Positions 1 to 5,777 of a stretch of DNA of 8,252 nt are shown here, in pieces. The stretch's first letter is position 1. Every line of letters begins with the position of its first letter. The translations under genes were made by a program, and so were the position numbers. Source of the DNA: Nitriliruptoraceae bacterium. GTDB taxonomy: Bacteria; Actinomycetota; Nitriliruptoria; Nitriliruptorales; Nitriliruptoraceae. Below the pieces are notes generated by a model. It was not told the DNA's origin and searched no databases. It saw nothing but the letters and a program-made list of their open reading frames with translations. The stretch is taken from positions 1 through 8,252 of the forward strand of contig SKJO01000507.1 in NCBI GenBank assembly GCA_007121975.1, in the 5' to 3' direction.

Positions 1-1131
1 GCCGCCGAGGCGGTCACGATGCGTGCCCTGGCCAAGAACCCGACCAACCGGTACGGCTCGGCCACCGAGATGCGCAAGGACCTGCTCAGCGCCCGGATGG
101 GCGAGGTCGTGACCGCACCGCCGGTGCTCAGCGCGGACGAGACCGCGCTGCTGCAACCTGCCGCCCCGACCCGCGCGGTGCGCACCCAGGGCCAGGTGCA
201 GCGCCGCCGCGGGCTGGCCTACGGGCTGCTGACGGTGTTCGCGATCCTGTCGGTGGTGGCGGCCGCCTGGTTCGTCGCCGGGCTGTTCGACACCGAGGAG
301 ACGCTCCGCCTGGCGGTACCCGACGTGGTCAACCAGCCCCTGGAGTTCGCCGAGAGCATCCTGAGCGAGCGGGGGTTCGTGGTCGGCGAGATCCAACGGC
401 TCGCCTCCGACGAGGTCGACGAAGGCCGGGTGATCAGCCAGCGTCCCGGACCCAACGAGCTCCAACCCGAGGGCACGGTGGTCGACCTGGTCGTCTCCGC
501 CGGACCCGAGGTGACCTCGATCCCCGACATCGAAGGGCTCACCGAGGCCGATGCGCGGGTCGCGCTCGACCGCGCCGGACTCGCGGTCGGCCGTGTCACG
601 ACCGAGCCGAGCGCCGAGATCCCCGAGGGCCGGGTGCTGCGCACCGACCCGCCGGCGGGCGCGACGGTGGGAGCCGGGACCCGAGTGGACCTCGTGCTCT
701 CCTCCGGCGAGGAACTGGTGTCGGTGCGTGCCGTGGTCAACCGGTCCCAGGAGGAGGCGGTCAACCGGCTCGAGGACCAGGGGCTCGAGGTGCGGATCCA
801 GACCGACTTCAGCGAGGTCGTGGCCGAGGGCTTCGTGGTGCGTCAGGACCCGGAGCCCGGCGCCCTGGTCCCGCTCGGATCGATGGTGACCATCGTGGTC
901 AGCCTCGGGCCCGAGGAAGTGCCCGAGCCCTGCCCCTGGGACCCGGACCTGACGATCGACGATCCGCGCTGTGTGGAGCCCCAACCGGAGCCGGAACCCG
1001 AACCAGAGCCGGAACCCGAGCCCGAGCCCGAACCGGAGCCCGAGCCCGAACCGGAGCCCGAACCGGAACCCGAGCCCGAACCCGAGCCCGAACCCGAGGC
1101 GGGGGGCGCCTCGATCGCCACCGGCGACTGA
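1..1131 (+). CDS. pknB: PASTA-domain Ser/Thr protein kinase, 3' part (5' end outside window)
   Basis: This is the C-terminal 376 residues of a Stk1/PknB-type membrane kinase; the reading frame is open to base 1, so the ATG at 19 is internal. Residues 1-30 are the end of the kinase domain, with the typical subdomain XI pattern KNPTNRYGSATEM. A cytoplasmic linker follows, then one transmembrane helix at about 71-95. Three extracellular PASTA repeats lie at about 103-168, 171-236 and 239-304; each carries the usual P-x-(V/L/I) start, an EA-type helix and a G-x-x-V-x-L-V-V-S ending. In this family PASTA repeats bind muropeptides or lipid II, and the kinase controls cell wall synthesis and division. 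After the third repeat come two cysteines (C311 and C324) flanking an acidic loop, then a low-complexity Pro-Glu tail. The gene ends 11 bases from the convergent DUF1775 gene. The catalytic core is not visible, so family membership rests on the PASTA/TM architecture; the symbol is a family name rather than proven orthology. Confidence 0.93.
   Translation, partial: AAEAVTMRALAKNPTNRYGSATEMRKDLLSARMGEVVTAPPVLSADETALLQPAAPTRAVRTQGQVQRRRGLAYGLLTVFAILSVVAAAWFVAGLFDTEETLRLAVPDVVNQPLEFAESILSERGFVVGEIQRLASDEVDEGRVISQRPGPNELQPEGTVVDLVVSAGPEVTSIPDIEGLTEADARVALDRAGLAVGRVTTEPSAEIPEGRVLRTDPPAGATVGAGTRVDLVLSSGEELVSVRAVVNRSQEEAVNRLEDQGLEVRIQTDFSEVVAEGFVVRQDPEPGALVPLGSMVTIVVSLGPEEVPEPCPWDPDLTIDDPRCVEPQPEPEPEPEPEPEPEPEPEPEPEPEPEPEPEPEPEPEPEAGGASIATGD
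985..1098 (+). repeat. Hexanucleotide repeat encoding 19 Pro-Glu pairs
   Basis: Nineteen consecutive 6-base units of the form CCN-GAR encode an uninterrupted Pro-Glu run, residues 329-366 of the kinase fragment. The third codon positions vary (CCC, CCG, one CCA; GAG or GAA). The DNA is therefore not a pure microsatellite, which suggests the protein sequence is kept while the DNA drifts. Such acidic polyproline stretches are stiff and extended and would project outside the membrane beyond the PASTA stalk. Confidence 0.95.
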
Positions 1132-1142
1132 TCTGCGGGGAC

Positions 1143-1928
1143 TCAGCCGGCCGGCGTGCGCCGCCGGCGGGCGATCAGCAGGGCACCGACCCCGAGCACG
1201 ACGAGCACCGCGCCCGCGATCACCACGACCGTTCCCACCCCGCTGCGGTCCTCCTCGGCGAGGTCCTCGGCCGCGAGTTCCTGCGGTTCCGGCGCCTGGG
1301 TCGCGTCAGGATCGGGCAGGGGATCGGGTTCGCGCTCTGGCGCAGGCTCTGGCGCAGGCTCTGGCGCAGGCGTTGGCTCAGGCTCTGGCGCAGGCGTTGG
1401 CTCAGGCTCGGGCGCAGGCGTCGGCTCAGGTTGCGGAGGGGGCGGCGACTGCGGGTCGGGGTCCGCGAAGGTCACGCGCACGGCCGGGTGCTCCGCCGGG
1501 TCGTCCGGCGTGCCGATCCAGCGGTAGCCATCGTCGCCACAGGCCTGGCTGACCCGCAGGTAGGCGACCTCGCCGGGGGTTCCGGTCGCGACCACCTCGA
1601 GGTCGAGGTCAGGGGCGGGCTGCCCGGCGCCAGCGTCGGTGAACACCACCACCTCGACGTCGTCGGCCGGGCCTTCGAGCGCGACCTGCCAGCCCTCGGG
1701 CTCGGGCACCTCGACGATGCGCAGCCAGTCGGGCACCTCGACGGCGACCTCGGTGGTCACCGCGCCCTCACCGGCGACCTCGGAGCCGCAGCCGTGGGCC
1801 ATCGCCAGGGTCAGGGTCGCCAGGCTGTCGACCGGGAGCTCACCTCCGCGCACGAACGGGTGCGCCCAGGCGGGCGCGCCACCAACCAGGACGGCCAGCA
1901 GCACCAGTGCAGGCAGGGATCGGTTCAT
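1143..1928 (-). CDS. ycnI: DUF1775 (YcnI-like) copper-binding envelope protein with Pro-rich linker and C-terminal membrane anchor
   Basis: The product has 261 residues. A signal peptide (1-22, ending APAWA) would expose H23 as the mature N-terminus, as expected for DUF1775 proteins, which bind copper through an N-terminal histidine. The DUF1775 domain covers about 23-155 and includes HGC at 45-47, a second cysteine C130 in QACGDDGYRW, and W137. C47 and C130 could form a disulfide. Residues 160-215 are a Pro/Glu/Ala/Thr-rich linker built from an 8-residue repeat. A transmembrane helix at about 231-253 and an RRRR stop-transfer tail anchor the protein, giving the common actinobacterial YcnI topology. 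The ATG overlaps the stop of the upstream copCD-type gene (ATGA), so the two are probably translationally coupled. It is the last gene of the operon. The family link is firm; a role as a copper chaperone or copper-loading partner of YcnJ is inferred from family and context. Confidence 0.9.
   Translation of the reverse strand: MNRSLPALVLLAVLVGGAPAWAHPFVRGGELPVDSLATLTLAMAHGCGSEVAGEGAVTTEVAVEVPDWLRIVEVPEPEGWQVALEGPADDVEVVVFTDAGAGQPAPDLDLEVVATGTPGEVAYLRVSQACGDDGYRWIGTPDDPAEHPAVRVTFADPDPQSPPPPQPEPTPAPEPEPTPAPEPEPTPAPEPAPEPAPEREPDPLPDPDATQAPEPQELAAEDLAEEDRSGVGTVVVIAGAVLVVLGVGALLIARRRRTPAG
1333..1428 (-). repeat. 12-base tandem repeat (8 units) encoding the Pro-rich linker of the DUF1775 protein
   Basis: On the + strand eight adjacent 12-mers alternate between GGCTCTGGCGCA-type and GGCGTTGGCTCA-type units. 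Bases 1357-1380 and 1381-1404 are perfect 24-base copies of each other, so recent duplication by slippage or unequal exchange is likely. Translated on the - strand they give repeated PEPTPAPE, residues 167-198 of the protein. The unit keeps the reading frame, so copy-number change would only lengthen or shorten the linker between the copper domain and the membrane anchor. Confidence 0.93.
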
Positions 1929-3607
1929 GGAGTCACCTCGATGACGGTGTCGACGGAGATCTCGGTGAAGCGGTCCAGACCGGCGACCACCCGCACCTGC
2001 CAGGCGCCGGCGAAGCTCAGTTCGTCGGTCGCGGCCAGCCAGTGGCCGGTGCCCGCCGGCATCGGGGTCAGGCGCAGGGGGCCGATGCCCTCGGGCACGA
2101 AGGTGAACTCGAGGCGTAGATCCTCGACCTCGCTGCTGGGCTGTCCGGTGCGATCCACCACGTAGGCATGGATCGTGCGTGCCCCGCCGCGGGCCGGCTC
2201 CACCACCAGGTCGACCTCGAGGTCGTCGCTCAGCGGCAGGCTGACCGCGACCGGCTCGGGGTTGCCCCCGCCGGCCGCAGGCGCGGGCTCGGTGACCAGT
2301 ACCCCGGTGAGCAGCGCCACGGCCGTCAGCAGCGCGAGCTCGACCGACACGGTGCGCCGTAGGGGGCGCCACGCGGCGGGTCCGGGTGCAGCCACCACCC
2401 GGGGCACCAGCCAGCGCCGGTTCACCCCGGCCACGGCCAGCACCACGGCGACGACGCCGACCTTGCTGAGCAGCAGCCGCCCGTAGGTGGTCGTGGTCAG
2501 GGCGGCCACCTCACCGAGCAGCACGACCGCCATCACGGTGCCGCTGACCGCGACCGCGAGCACCGCGAGCAGGGCCAGGTCCCCGAACCGCCGGATCGCG
2601 TGGGCCGCCCCGACCGGGTCGTCGTCCCGGCGGTGGCCGCGCAGCAGTCCCGCGAGCAGCGCCAGCCCCCCGAGCCACACGGCCGCCGCCGTGAGATGCA
2701 CGACATCGGCGGCCATCGCCAGCATGACGGGAGCGACCGAGCGTTGATGTCCGTCGAGCGCGAAGGAGCCCACCCCCACCAGCGCGAGCAGCACCGCCAA
2801 CCGTGACCACCAGCCCGCCGGCCAACCCCGCACCGCGGTGGCGGCGAGCAGCCCGAAGGCAACCGCGCGCACCACCGCGCCGAGCCCCGCGCTGGTGGCC
2901 AGTCCGTCGCGCAGCCGCTCGGGTACGAGCGCGGCAACCAGCGGCACTCCGGCCAGCGCGGCGGACTGCGCGACCAGCGCGAGCAGGGTCACCCCGGCGG
3001 CAGCACCCGCCAGCACCACCAGGGTGCGGCGGACCCGGCGCTGCTCGGCGTCGGTCGGGGCCAGCACGGGGGCGAGCAGCGCCATGCCACCGGCCAGCAG
3101 CGCGAGCAGGGAGACCACCCCACGCAGGAACCGGGCGGTGTGCTCCACGCCGAGGTCGGATCCCGGGTCGAGGTCGAGTTCGGCGAGCCGCTCGTCGTCG
3201 ATCGCGGCGGCGTCCCCGATCGTGAAGCGCAGCACCCCGCCGACGGGGTGGCTGTCGACCGAACGCACCCGGTAGCTGACCACGTACCCCCCGTCGGGCA
3301 GGTCCGGCGGGAGCCCCACCGTCACGATCCGCTCGTCGGTCCGGTCGAGCACCCCGGTGTCGACCCGCACCGCGTCGGCATCGAACACCCGCAGTGCGTC
3401 GGCGACCAGATCGACCGGTTCGTCGAAGCGCAGGGTGACGACCGACGGGGCGACCTCGAGGTGGGCTCCGTCGGGCGGATCGACGCCGAGCAGGCTCGCA
3501 TGCGCCCACGCCGGCAGCGACGGTGCCAGCCACAGCCCGAGCGCCAGCACCACGACCACCACCAGCGCGGCGTGCGGGCTGCGGTCGAGGCGGTGCGCCG
3601 CGGCCAT
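1925..3607 (-). CDS. ycnJ: CopC-CopD fusion copper protein (YcnJ-like) with C-terminal YtkA-like domain
   Basis: The chosen ATG gives 560 residues, close to the usual YcnJ length. A signal peptide (1-35, ending LPAWA) leaves H36 as the mature N-terminus (HASLLGVDPPDGA), the copper-ligand position of CopC. The CopC domain runs to about 131 and carries VDSHPVGG with D118 and H120, matching the D-x-H copper ligands of the family. The CopD domain, about 155-440, has roughly eight membrane helices, including GHQRS (H287), HLTAAAVWLGGL (H304, W311) and LLLSKVG. The last ~110 residues are an exported beta-rich YtkA-like domain with the GHW motif at 521-523. In this family CopC binds copper outside the membrane and CopD is thought to move it inward. 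A GTG at 3616-3614 is an alternative start three codons upstream, overlapping the anti-sigma stop (GTGA); neither start has a clear ribosome site, so coupling to the upstream gene is likely. Its stop overlaps the next ATG. Confidence 0.92.
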   Translation of the reverse strand: MAAAHRLDRSPHAALVVVVVLALGLWLAPSLPAWAHASLLGVDPPDGAHLEVAPSVVTLRFDEPVDLVADALRVFDADAVRVDTGVLDRTDERIVTVGLPPDLPDGGYVVSYRVRSVDSHPVGGVLRFTIGDAAAIDDERLAELDLDPGSDLGVEHTARFLRGVVSLLALLAGGMALLAPVLAPTDAEQRRVRRTLVVLAGAAAGVTLLALVAQSAALAGVPLVAALVPERLRDGLATSAGLGAVVRAVAFGLLAATAVRGWPAGWWSRLAVLLALVGVGSFALDGHQRSVAPVMLAMAADVVHLTAAAVWLGGLALLAGLLRGHRRDDDPVGAAHAIRRFGDLALLAVLAVAVSGTVMAVVLLGEVAALTTTTYGRLLLSKVGVVAVVLAVAGVNRRWLVPRVVAAPGPAAWRPLRRTVSVELALLTAVALLTGVLVTEPAPAAGGGNPEPVAVSLPLSDDLEVDLVVEPARGGARTIHAYVVDRTGQPSSEVEDLRLEFTFVPEGIGPLRLTPMPAGTGHWLAATDELSFAGAWQVRVVAGLDRFTEISVDTVIEVTP

Positions 3608-3612
3608 GCAGC

Positions 3613-4239
3613 TCACGACGACGTCGCGGCCGCCGGCCACGCGCCGCGCCGGGCACCGGCACCGGCGCCCACGACCCGGACCAGCAACCACAGCCCGAGG
3701 ACCGCGACCGCCTCGAGCAGATGCACGCTCTCGGCGAGCAGGGTCGTGTGTCCGCGCTGGATCTCCAGGGCCGCGCTCACCACCGACACCGTGGCGACGA
3801 CCGCCGCGATCGGCAGTACCCCGGCGGCTCGCCGCGGCTGCAGCGCCGCCACCAGCAGACCGACGCCGAGCCCGAGCTCCAGCGCCCCGAGGTGGCGGGC
3901 CAGGTGCAGCTCGGGCTCGACCACCCCGAGCAGCAACGGGACCGCGAGCGTGAGCTGGACCAACCCGACCACACCCACCAACCCGCGGGCCGCCCGTGCC
4001 CGCAGCGCACGCTCTCGCCGGGCGGCGTCGGCCACCAGGATCGGCTCGCTCAGGTCGGGCACGACCATCGCGGGACGCACCCGCAGCCGCCGCTGCGCGC
4101 CGACCAGCGCGCCCTGGTAGCCACGGCAGCCCGTGCAGACCTCGAGGTGGCGGGTGGCCACGTCCGGCGACACGACGCCGTCCTCACCGTCCAGCCAGGC
4201 CGACAACGTTTCGCGGACCGGCTCGCAGCGATCGTCCAC
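3613..4239 (-). CDS. ZAS/zf-HC2 membrane anti-sigma factor, probable partner of the divergent SigC-like sigma factor
   Basis: The product has 208 residues and starts at GTG, with GGGAG nine bases upstream. The N-terminal cytoplasmic part carries H31-x3-C35-x2-C38, the zinc-binding anti-sigma signature, and C5 lies 26 residues before H31. The offsets C-26-H-4-C-3-C match those of RsrA (C11, H37, C41, C44), in which oxidation of zinc-linked cysteines releases the sigma factor. A linker (50-82) precedes about four membrane helices at 85-106, 113-133, 139-159 and 170-190. Histidines at 112, 116, 164 and 173 lie at or near the helix ends. The gene is divergent from the ECF sigma gene and is the first of an operon with the two copper proteins, the classic layout for a sigma/anti-sigma pair and its target. 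The zinc-finger call is firm; the partner and the signal (copper, thiol oxidation or another) are inferred. Confidence 0.85.
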   Translation of the reverse strand: MDDRCEPVRETLSAWLDGEDGVVSPDVATRHLEVCTGCRGYQGALVGAQRRLRVRPAMVVPDLSEPILVADAARRERALRARAARGLVGVVGLVQLTLAVPLLLGVVEPELHLARHLGALELGLGVGLLVAALQPRRAAGVLPIAAVVATVSVVSAALEIQRGHTTLLAESVHLLEAVAVLGLWLLVRVVGAGAGARRGAWPAAATSS

Positions 4240-4248
4240 AGGTGGTTT

Positions 4249-4253
4249 CTCCC
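4249..4253 (-). promoter_or_regulatory. Ribosome binding site of the anti-sigma gene
   Basis: The - strand reads GGGAG, followed by nine bases and then GTG. This supports the GTG at 4239-4237 as the start and implies a transcript with a leader. Confidence 0.5.
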
Positions 4254-4292
4254 GAGCTCGGCACCGGCGGGTTGCGATCTCGGCAGGGAGTC

Positions 4293-4336
4293 GTTCCCGG
4301 CCGCCGGTCGGTTCCCGGCCGCCGGTCGGTTCCCGG
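4293..4336. repeat. 18-base tandem direct repeat (2.4 copies) in the sigma/anti-sigma divergent region, with GGAAC motifs
   Basis: The unit GTTCCCGGCCGCCGGTCG occurs perfectly at 4293-4310 and 4311-4328, followed by a partial copy, GTTCCCGG, at 4329-4336. On the - strand each copy presents GGGAAC, which contains GGAAC, the usual -35 element of many ECF promoters, three times in phase and all pointing toward the anti-sigma/copper operon. About 16 bases beyond the last GGAAC (4297-4293) the - strand reads CGCAAC, only a partial match to a CGTC-type -10. The array could be a multi-site ECF promoter or an operator for another regulator. The repeat is certain; its role is inferred. Confidence 0.85.
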
Positions 4337-4381
4337 AAGCTGCGCGCCGATACGCGGCCGTCGGCACCGCGACCCTACCCT
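4335..4381 (+). promoter_or_regulatory. Candidate promoter elements for the sigC-like gene
   Basis: Two weak options are visible. One is an ECF-like pair, GGAAG at 4335-4339 and CGTC at 4359-4362, but its 19-base spacer is long. The other is a housekeeping-type -10, TACCCT, at 4376-4381, with no clear -35; it would start transcription about 20 bases before the ATG. The first would allow self-activation by the sigma factor. Both are pattern matches only. Confidence 0.25.
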
Positions 4382-4397
4382 GAGCGCTCCCGGATCC

Positions 4398-4404
4398 AGG
4401 GGGA
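4398..4404 (+). promoter_or_regulatory. Ribosome binding site of the sigC-like gene
   Basis: The purine run AGGGGGA ends three bases before the ATG at 4408, with its AGG core seven bases away. This supports the chosen start. Confidence 0.6.
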
Positions 4405-4407
4405 TCG

Positions 4408-4947
4408 ATGGATGAGCTCACGCCCCTGCTGCAGGCCGCTGCACAGGGCGATCGTGATGCGCTGGCCGCGTTCGTACGCCGGGCTCAACCCGAGGTGTGG
4501 CGCTTCGTCGCGCACCTGGTGGACCCGGCCAGCGCGGACGATCTCACCCAGGAGGTGTTCCTGCGTGCGCTCGCGGCTGCCCCGAGGTTCCGGGGGGAGG
4601 CCAGCGCCCGGACCTGGCTCCTGTCGATCGCCCGACGGACCGCCGCGGACGAGATCCGCCGCCGGCAGCGCCGCCGACGCCTGCCGGATCGACCGCCCCG
4701 AGACGAGGTGGATCCCGCCGGGCAGCTGGCGCTGACCGATCTGCTCACCGCACTGCGGCCCGAACGTCGCGAGGCGTTCGTCCTCACCCAGGTGCTGGGC
4801 CTGTCCTACGCCGAGGCGGCCGAGGCCTGCCAGGTACCGGTGGGCACCATCCGCTCCCGGGTGTCCCGGGCCCGCGGCGACCTGCTGGCGATGCTCGACG
4901 ACGAGGCCCCGGCGCTCACGGAGCGTCGGACGCACGCAGGTCACTGA
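4408..4947 (+). CDS. sigC: ECF RNA polymerase sigma factor, SigC-like
   Basis: This 179-residue protein has the two-domain ECF layout. Region 2 lies at about 15-85, with VWRFVAHLVDPASADDLTQE around 30-49 and then FLRAL and ARTWLLSIAR. A short Arg-rich linker (84-100) follows. Region 4 lies at about 108-160, with the helix-turn-helix LSYAEAAEACQVPVGTIRSR at 132-151. From memory, the SADDLTQE, RTWLL, LLGLSYA and CPVGTIRSRV-like blocks resemble Mycobacterium tuberculosis SigC (about 185 residues) more than other ECF groups; SigC has been linked to copper acquisition there. No extra C-terminal sensor domain is present, so control by an anti-sigma factor is expected. The divergent ZAS gene is the obvious candidate. 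The last 32 bases overlap the convergent TPR-like gene. The ECF assignment is firm; SigC orthology is likely but unproven. Confidence 0.9.
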   Translation: MDELTPLLQAAAQGDRDALAAFVRRAQPEVWRFVAHLVDPASADDLTQEVFLRALAAAPRFRGEASARTWLLSIARRTAADEIRRRQRRRRLPDRPPRDEVDPAGQLALTDLLTALRPERREAFVLTQVLGLSYAEAAEACQVPVGTIRSRVSRARGDLLAMLDDEAPALTERRTHAGH

Positions 4948-5764
4948 GCCGCGATCGCACGGCTGCCAGCGCCTCCTGCACGGCCGGGTCGGGATCCTCC
5001 CCGTAGCGTGCCAGCACCGCGGCGAGCCGATCGCCGGCCGCGGCCGTGTCCCCGGCCGTGTCCCCGGCCAGCAGCTCGGCCTGCTCGAGGCGGGCCGCGA
5101 TCACCTGCACCCGTACCGCCGGGTCGTCGTCGGTGAGCGCATCGAGTCCGTCGAGCAGGGCCGCGGCGGCCTGCGGTGCCTCCAGTACGTCGGTGGCGGC
5201 CGCAGCGATGCGCCGTGCGAGCACGAGCTGCTCGGTGTCGAGCGCGTCGTGCCGCGACAGCCCCACCTCGAGCTGCTCGACAGCGTCGATCGCCGCCGCG
5301 GGCTGGTCCAGCGCGAGCAACGCGGCGGCGCGGTTGACCCGGGCGCGCAGGACCTGGTCGCGGGTGACCGGATCCTCGGCGTGGGCGAACCGGGAGATGA
5401 GCTGCTCGTAGGCGTCGAGGGCCGCCTCGTGCTCCTCGATCGCGTCGAGACAGATGCCACGGTTGAGCATCGCCATCGCCGTCTCGTGGCGCTGGTCGGG
5501 ATCGTCGTCGTCCACCGGGACGCCGGCCGCCTGCAGATAGGCCTGGGCGGCGACCTCGAGTTCGCCGAGCTCGGTGAGCAGCAGCGCCCGTTCGAAGCGC
5601 GCGGCGAACGCGGTCTCCCGGCGCACCGGATCGGCATCCTCAGCCACGTCCGCGGTCCGGTCGGCCAGGGTCTCGCAGCGCGCGAGCGCCTGCTCGAGCT
5701 CACCGGACTCGTGGAGTTCGAGGATCACGTCGAGCTCGTGACGCAGCCGTTGCACATCGGCCAT
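4916..5764 (-). CDS. TPR-like helical repeat protein of unknown function
   Basis: The product has 282 residues, is acidic and soluble, and lacks a signal peptide or membrane helix. It is almost entirely helical, with repeated A/L-rich helix pairs typical of tetratricopeptide repeats: GELEQALARCETLADR (21-36), a segment around 55-80 (ERALLLTELGELEVAAQAYLQA), AMLNRGICLDAIEEHEAALDAYEQL (98-122), and ARVNRAAALLALDQPAAAIDAVEQL (141-165). The C-terminal half is more degenerate. Such proteins usually act as protein-binding scaffolds; no partner can be named. The start at 5764 is set by a strong AGGAGG site six to seven bases upstream. An in-frame extension to 5815 is possible but would read through that site. 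The 3' end overlaps the convergent sigC-like gene by 32 bases. A 12-base duplication at 5044-5067 encodes repeated GDTA. It lies 87 bases downstream of the baeRF-like gene on the same strand. Confidence 0.8.
   Translation of the reverse strand: MADVQRLRHELDVILELHESGELEQALARCETLADRTADVAEDADPVRRETAFAARFERALLLTELGELEVAAQAYLQAAGVPVDDDDPDQRHETAMAMLNRGICLDAIEEHEAALDAYEQLISRFAHAEDPVTRDQVLRARVNRAAALLALDQPAAAIDAVEQLEVGLSRHDALDTEQLVLARRIAAAATDVLEAPQAAAALLDGLDALTDDDPAVRVQVIAARLEQAELLAGDTAGDTAAAGDRLAAVLARYGEDPDPAVQEALAAVRSRLSDLRASDAP
5044..5067 (-). repeat. 12-base tandem duplication in the TPR-like gene
   Basis: CCGTGTCCCCGG occurs twice in direct succession on the + strand (5044-5055 and 5056-5067). 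On the coding strand it duplicates four residues, giving GDTAGDTA at about 235-242. The frame is kept and the duplication falls in a loop between helices. Confidence 0.85.
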
Positions 5765-5770
5765 CGGGGC

Positions 5771-5777
5771 ACCTCCT
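5771..5777 (-). promoter_or_regulatory. Strong ribosome binding site deciding the TPR-like gene start
   Basis: The - strand reads AGGAGGT with six bases before the ATG at 5764-5762, a near-perfect Shine-Dalgarno sequence. A TAGCGT hexamer (5795-5790) about 26 bases from the ATG could be a -10 element, but no convincing -35 is seen. Confidence 0.75.

Noticed and set aside
1146..1168. GCCGGC-rich inverted repeat near the convergent kinase/ycnI ends as a bidirectional terminator
   Set aside because: It can form a stem but lies inside the ycnI coding end (the Arg-rich tail), has no T-tract on either side, and such GC palindromes are common by chance here.
1333..1428. 12-base repeat array considered as a CRISPR or regulatory repeat
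   Set aside because: The units are contiguous, in frame and encode a Pro-rich linker; there are no spacers.
1431..2165. Long + strand open frame across the ycnI/ycnJ region
   Set aside because: It is antisense to two genes with signal peptides and family motifs; the product is low-complexity and resembles no family.
3608..3691. Upstream extension of the ycnJ reading frame to 3691
   Set aside because: The added residues are Arg/Gly-rich, overlap the anti-sigma coding end deeply and would bury the signal peptide; only the ATG at 3607 or the GTG at 3616 fits.
3140..4383. Two long overlapping + strand frames (3140-4120 and 3523-4383)
   Set aside because: Both are antisense to the ycnJ and anti-sigma genes, which have zinc, copper and membrane motifs; the + strand products are Arg/Pro/Gln-rich with no recognisable domain.
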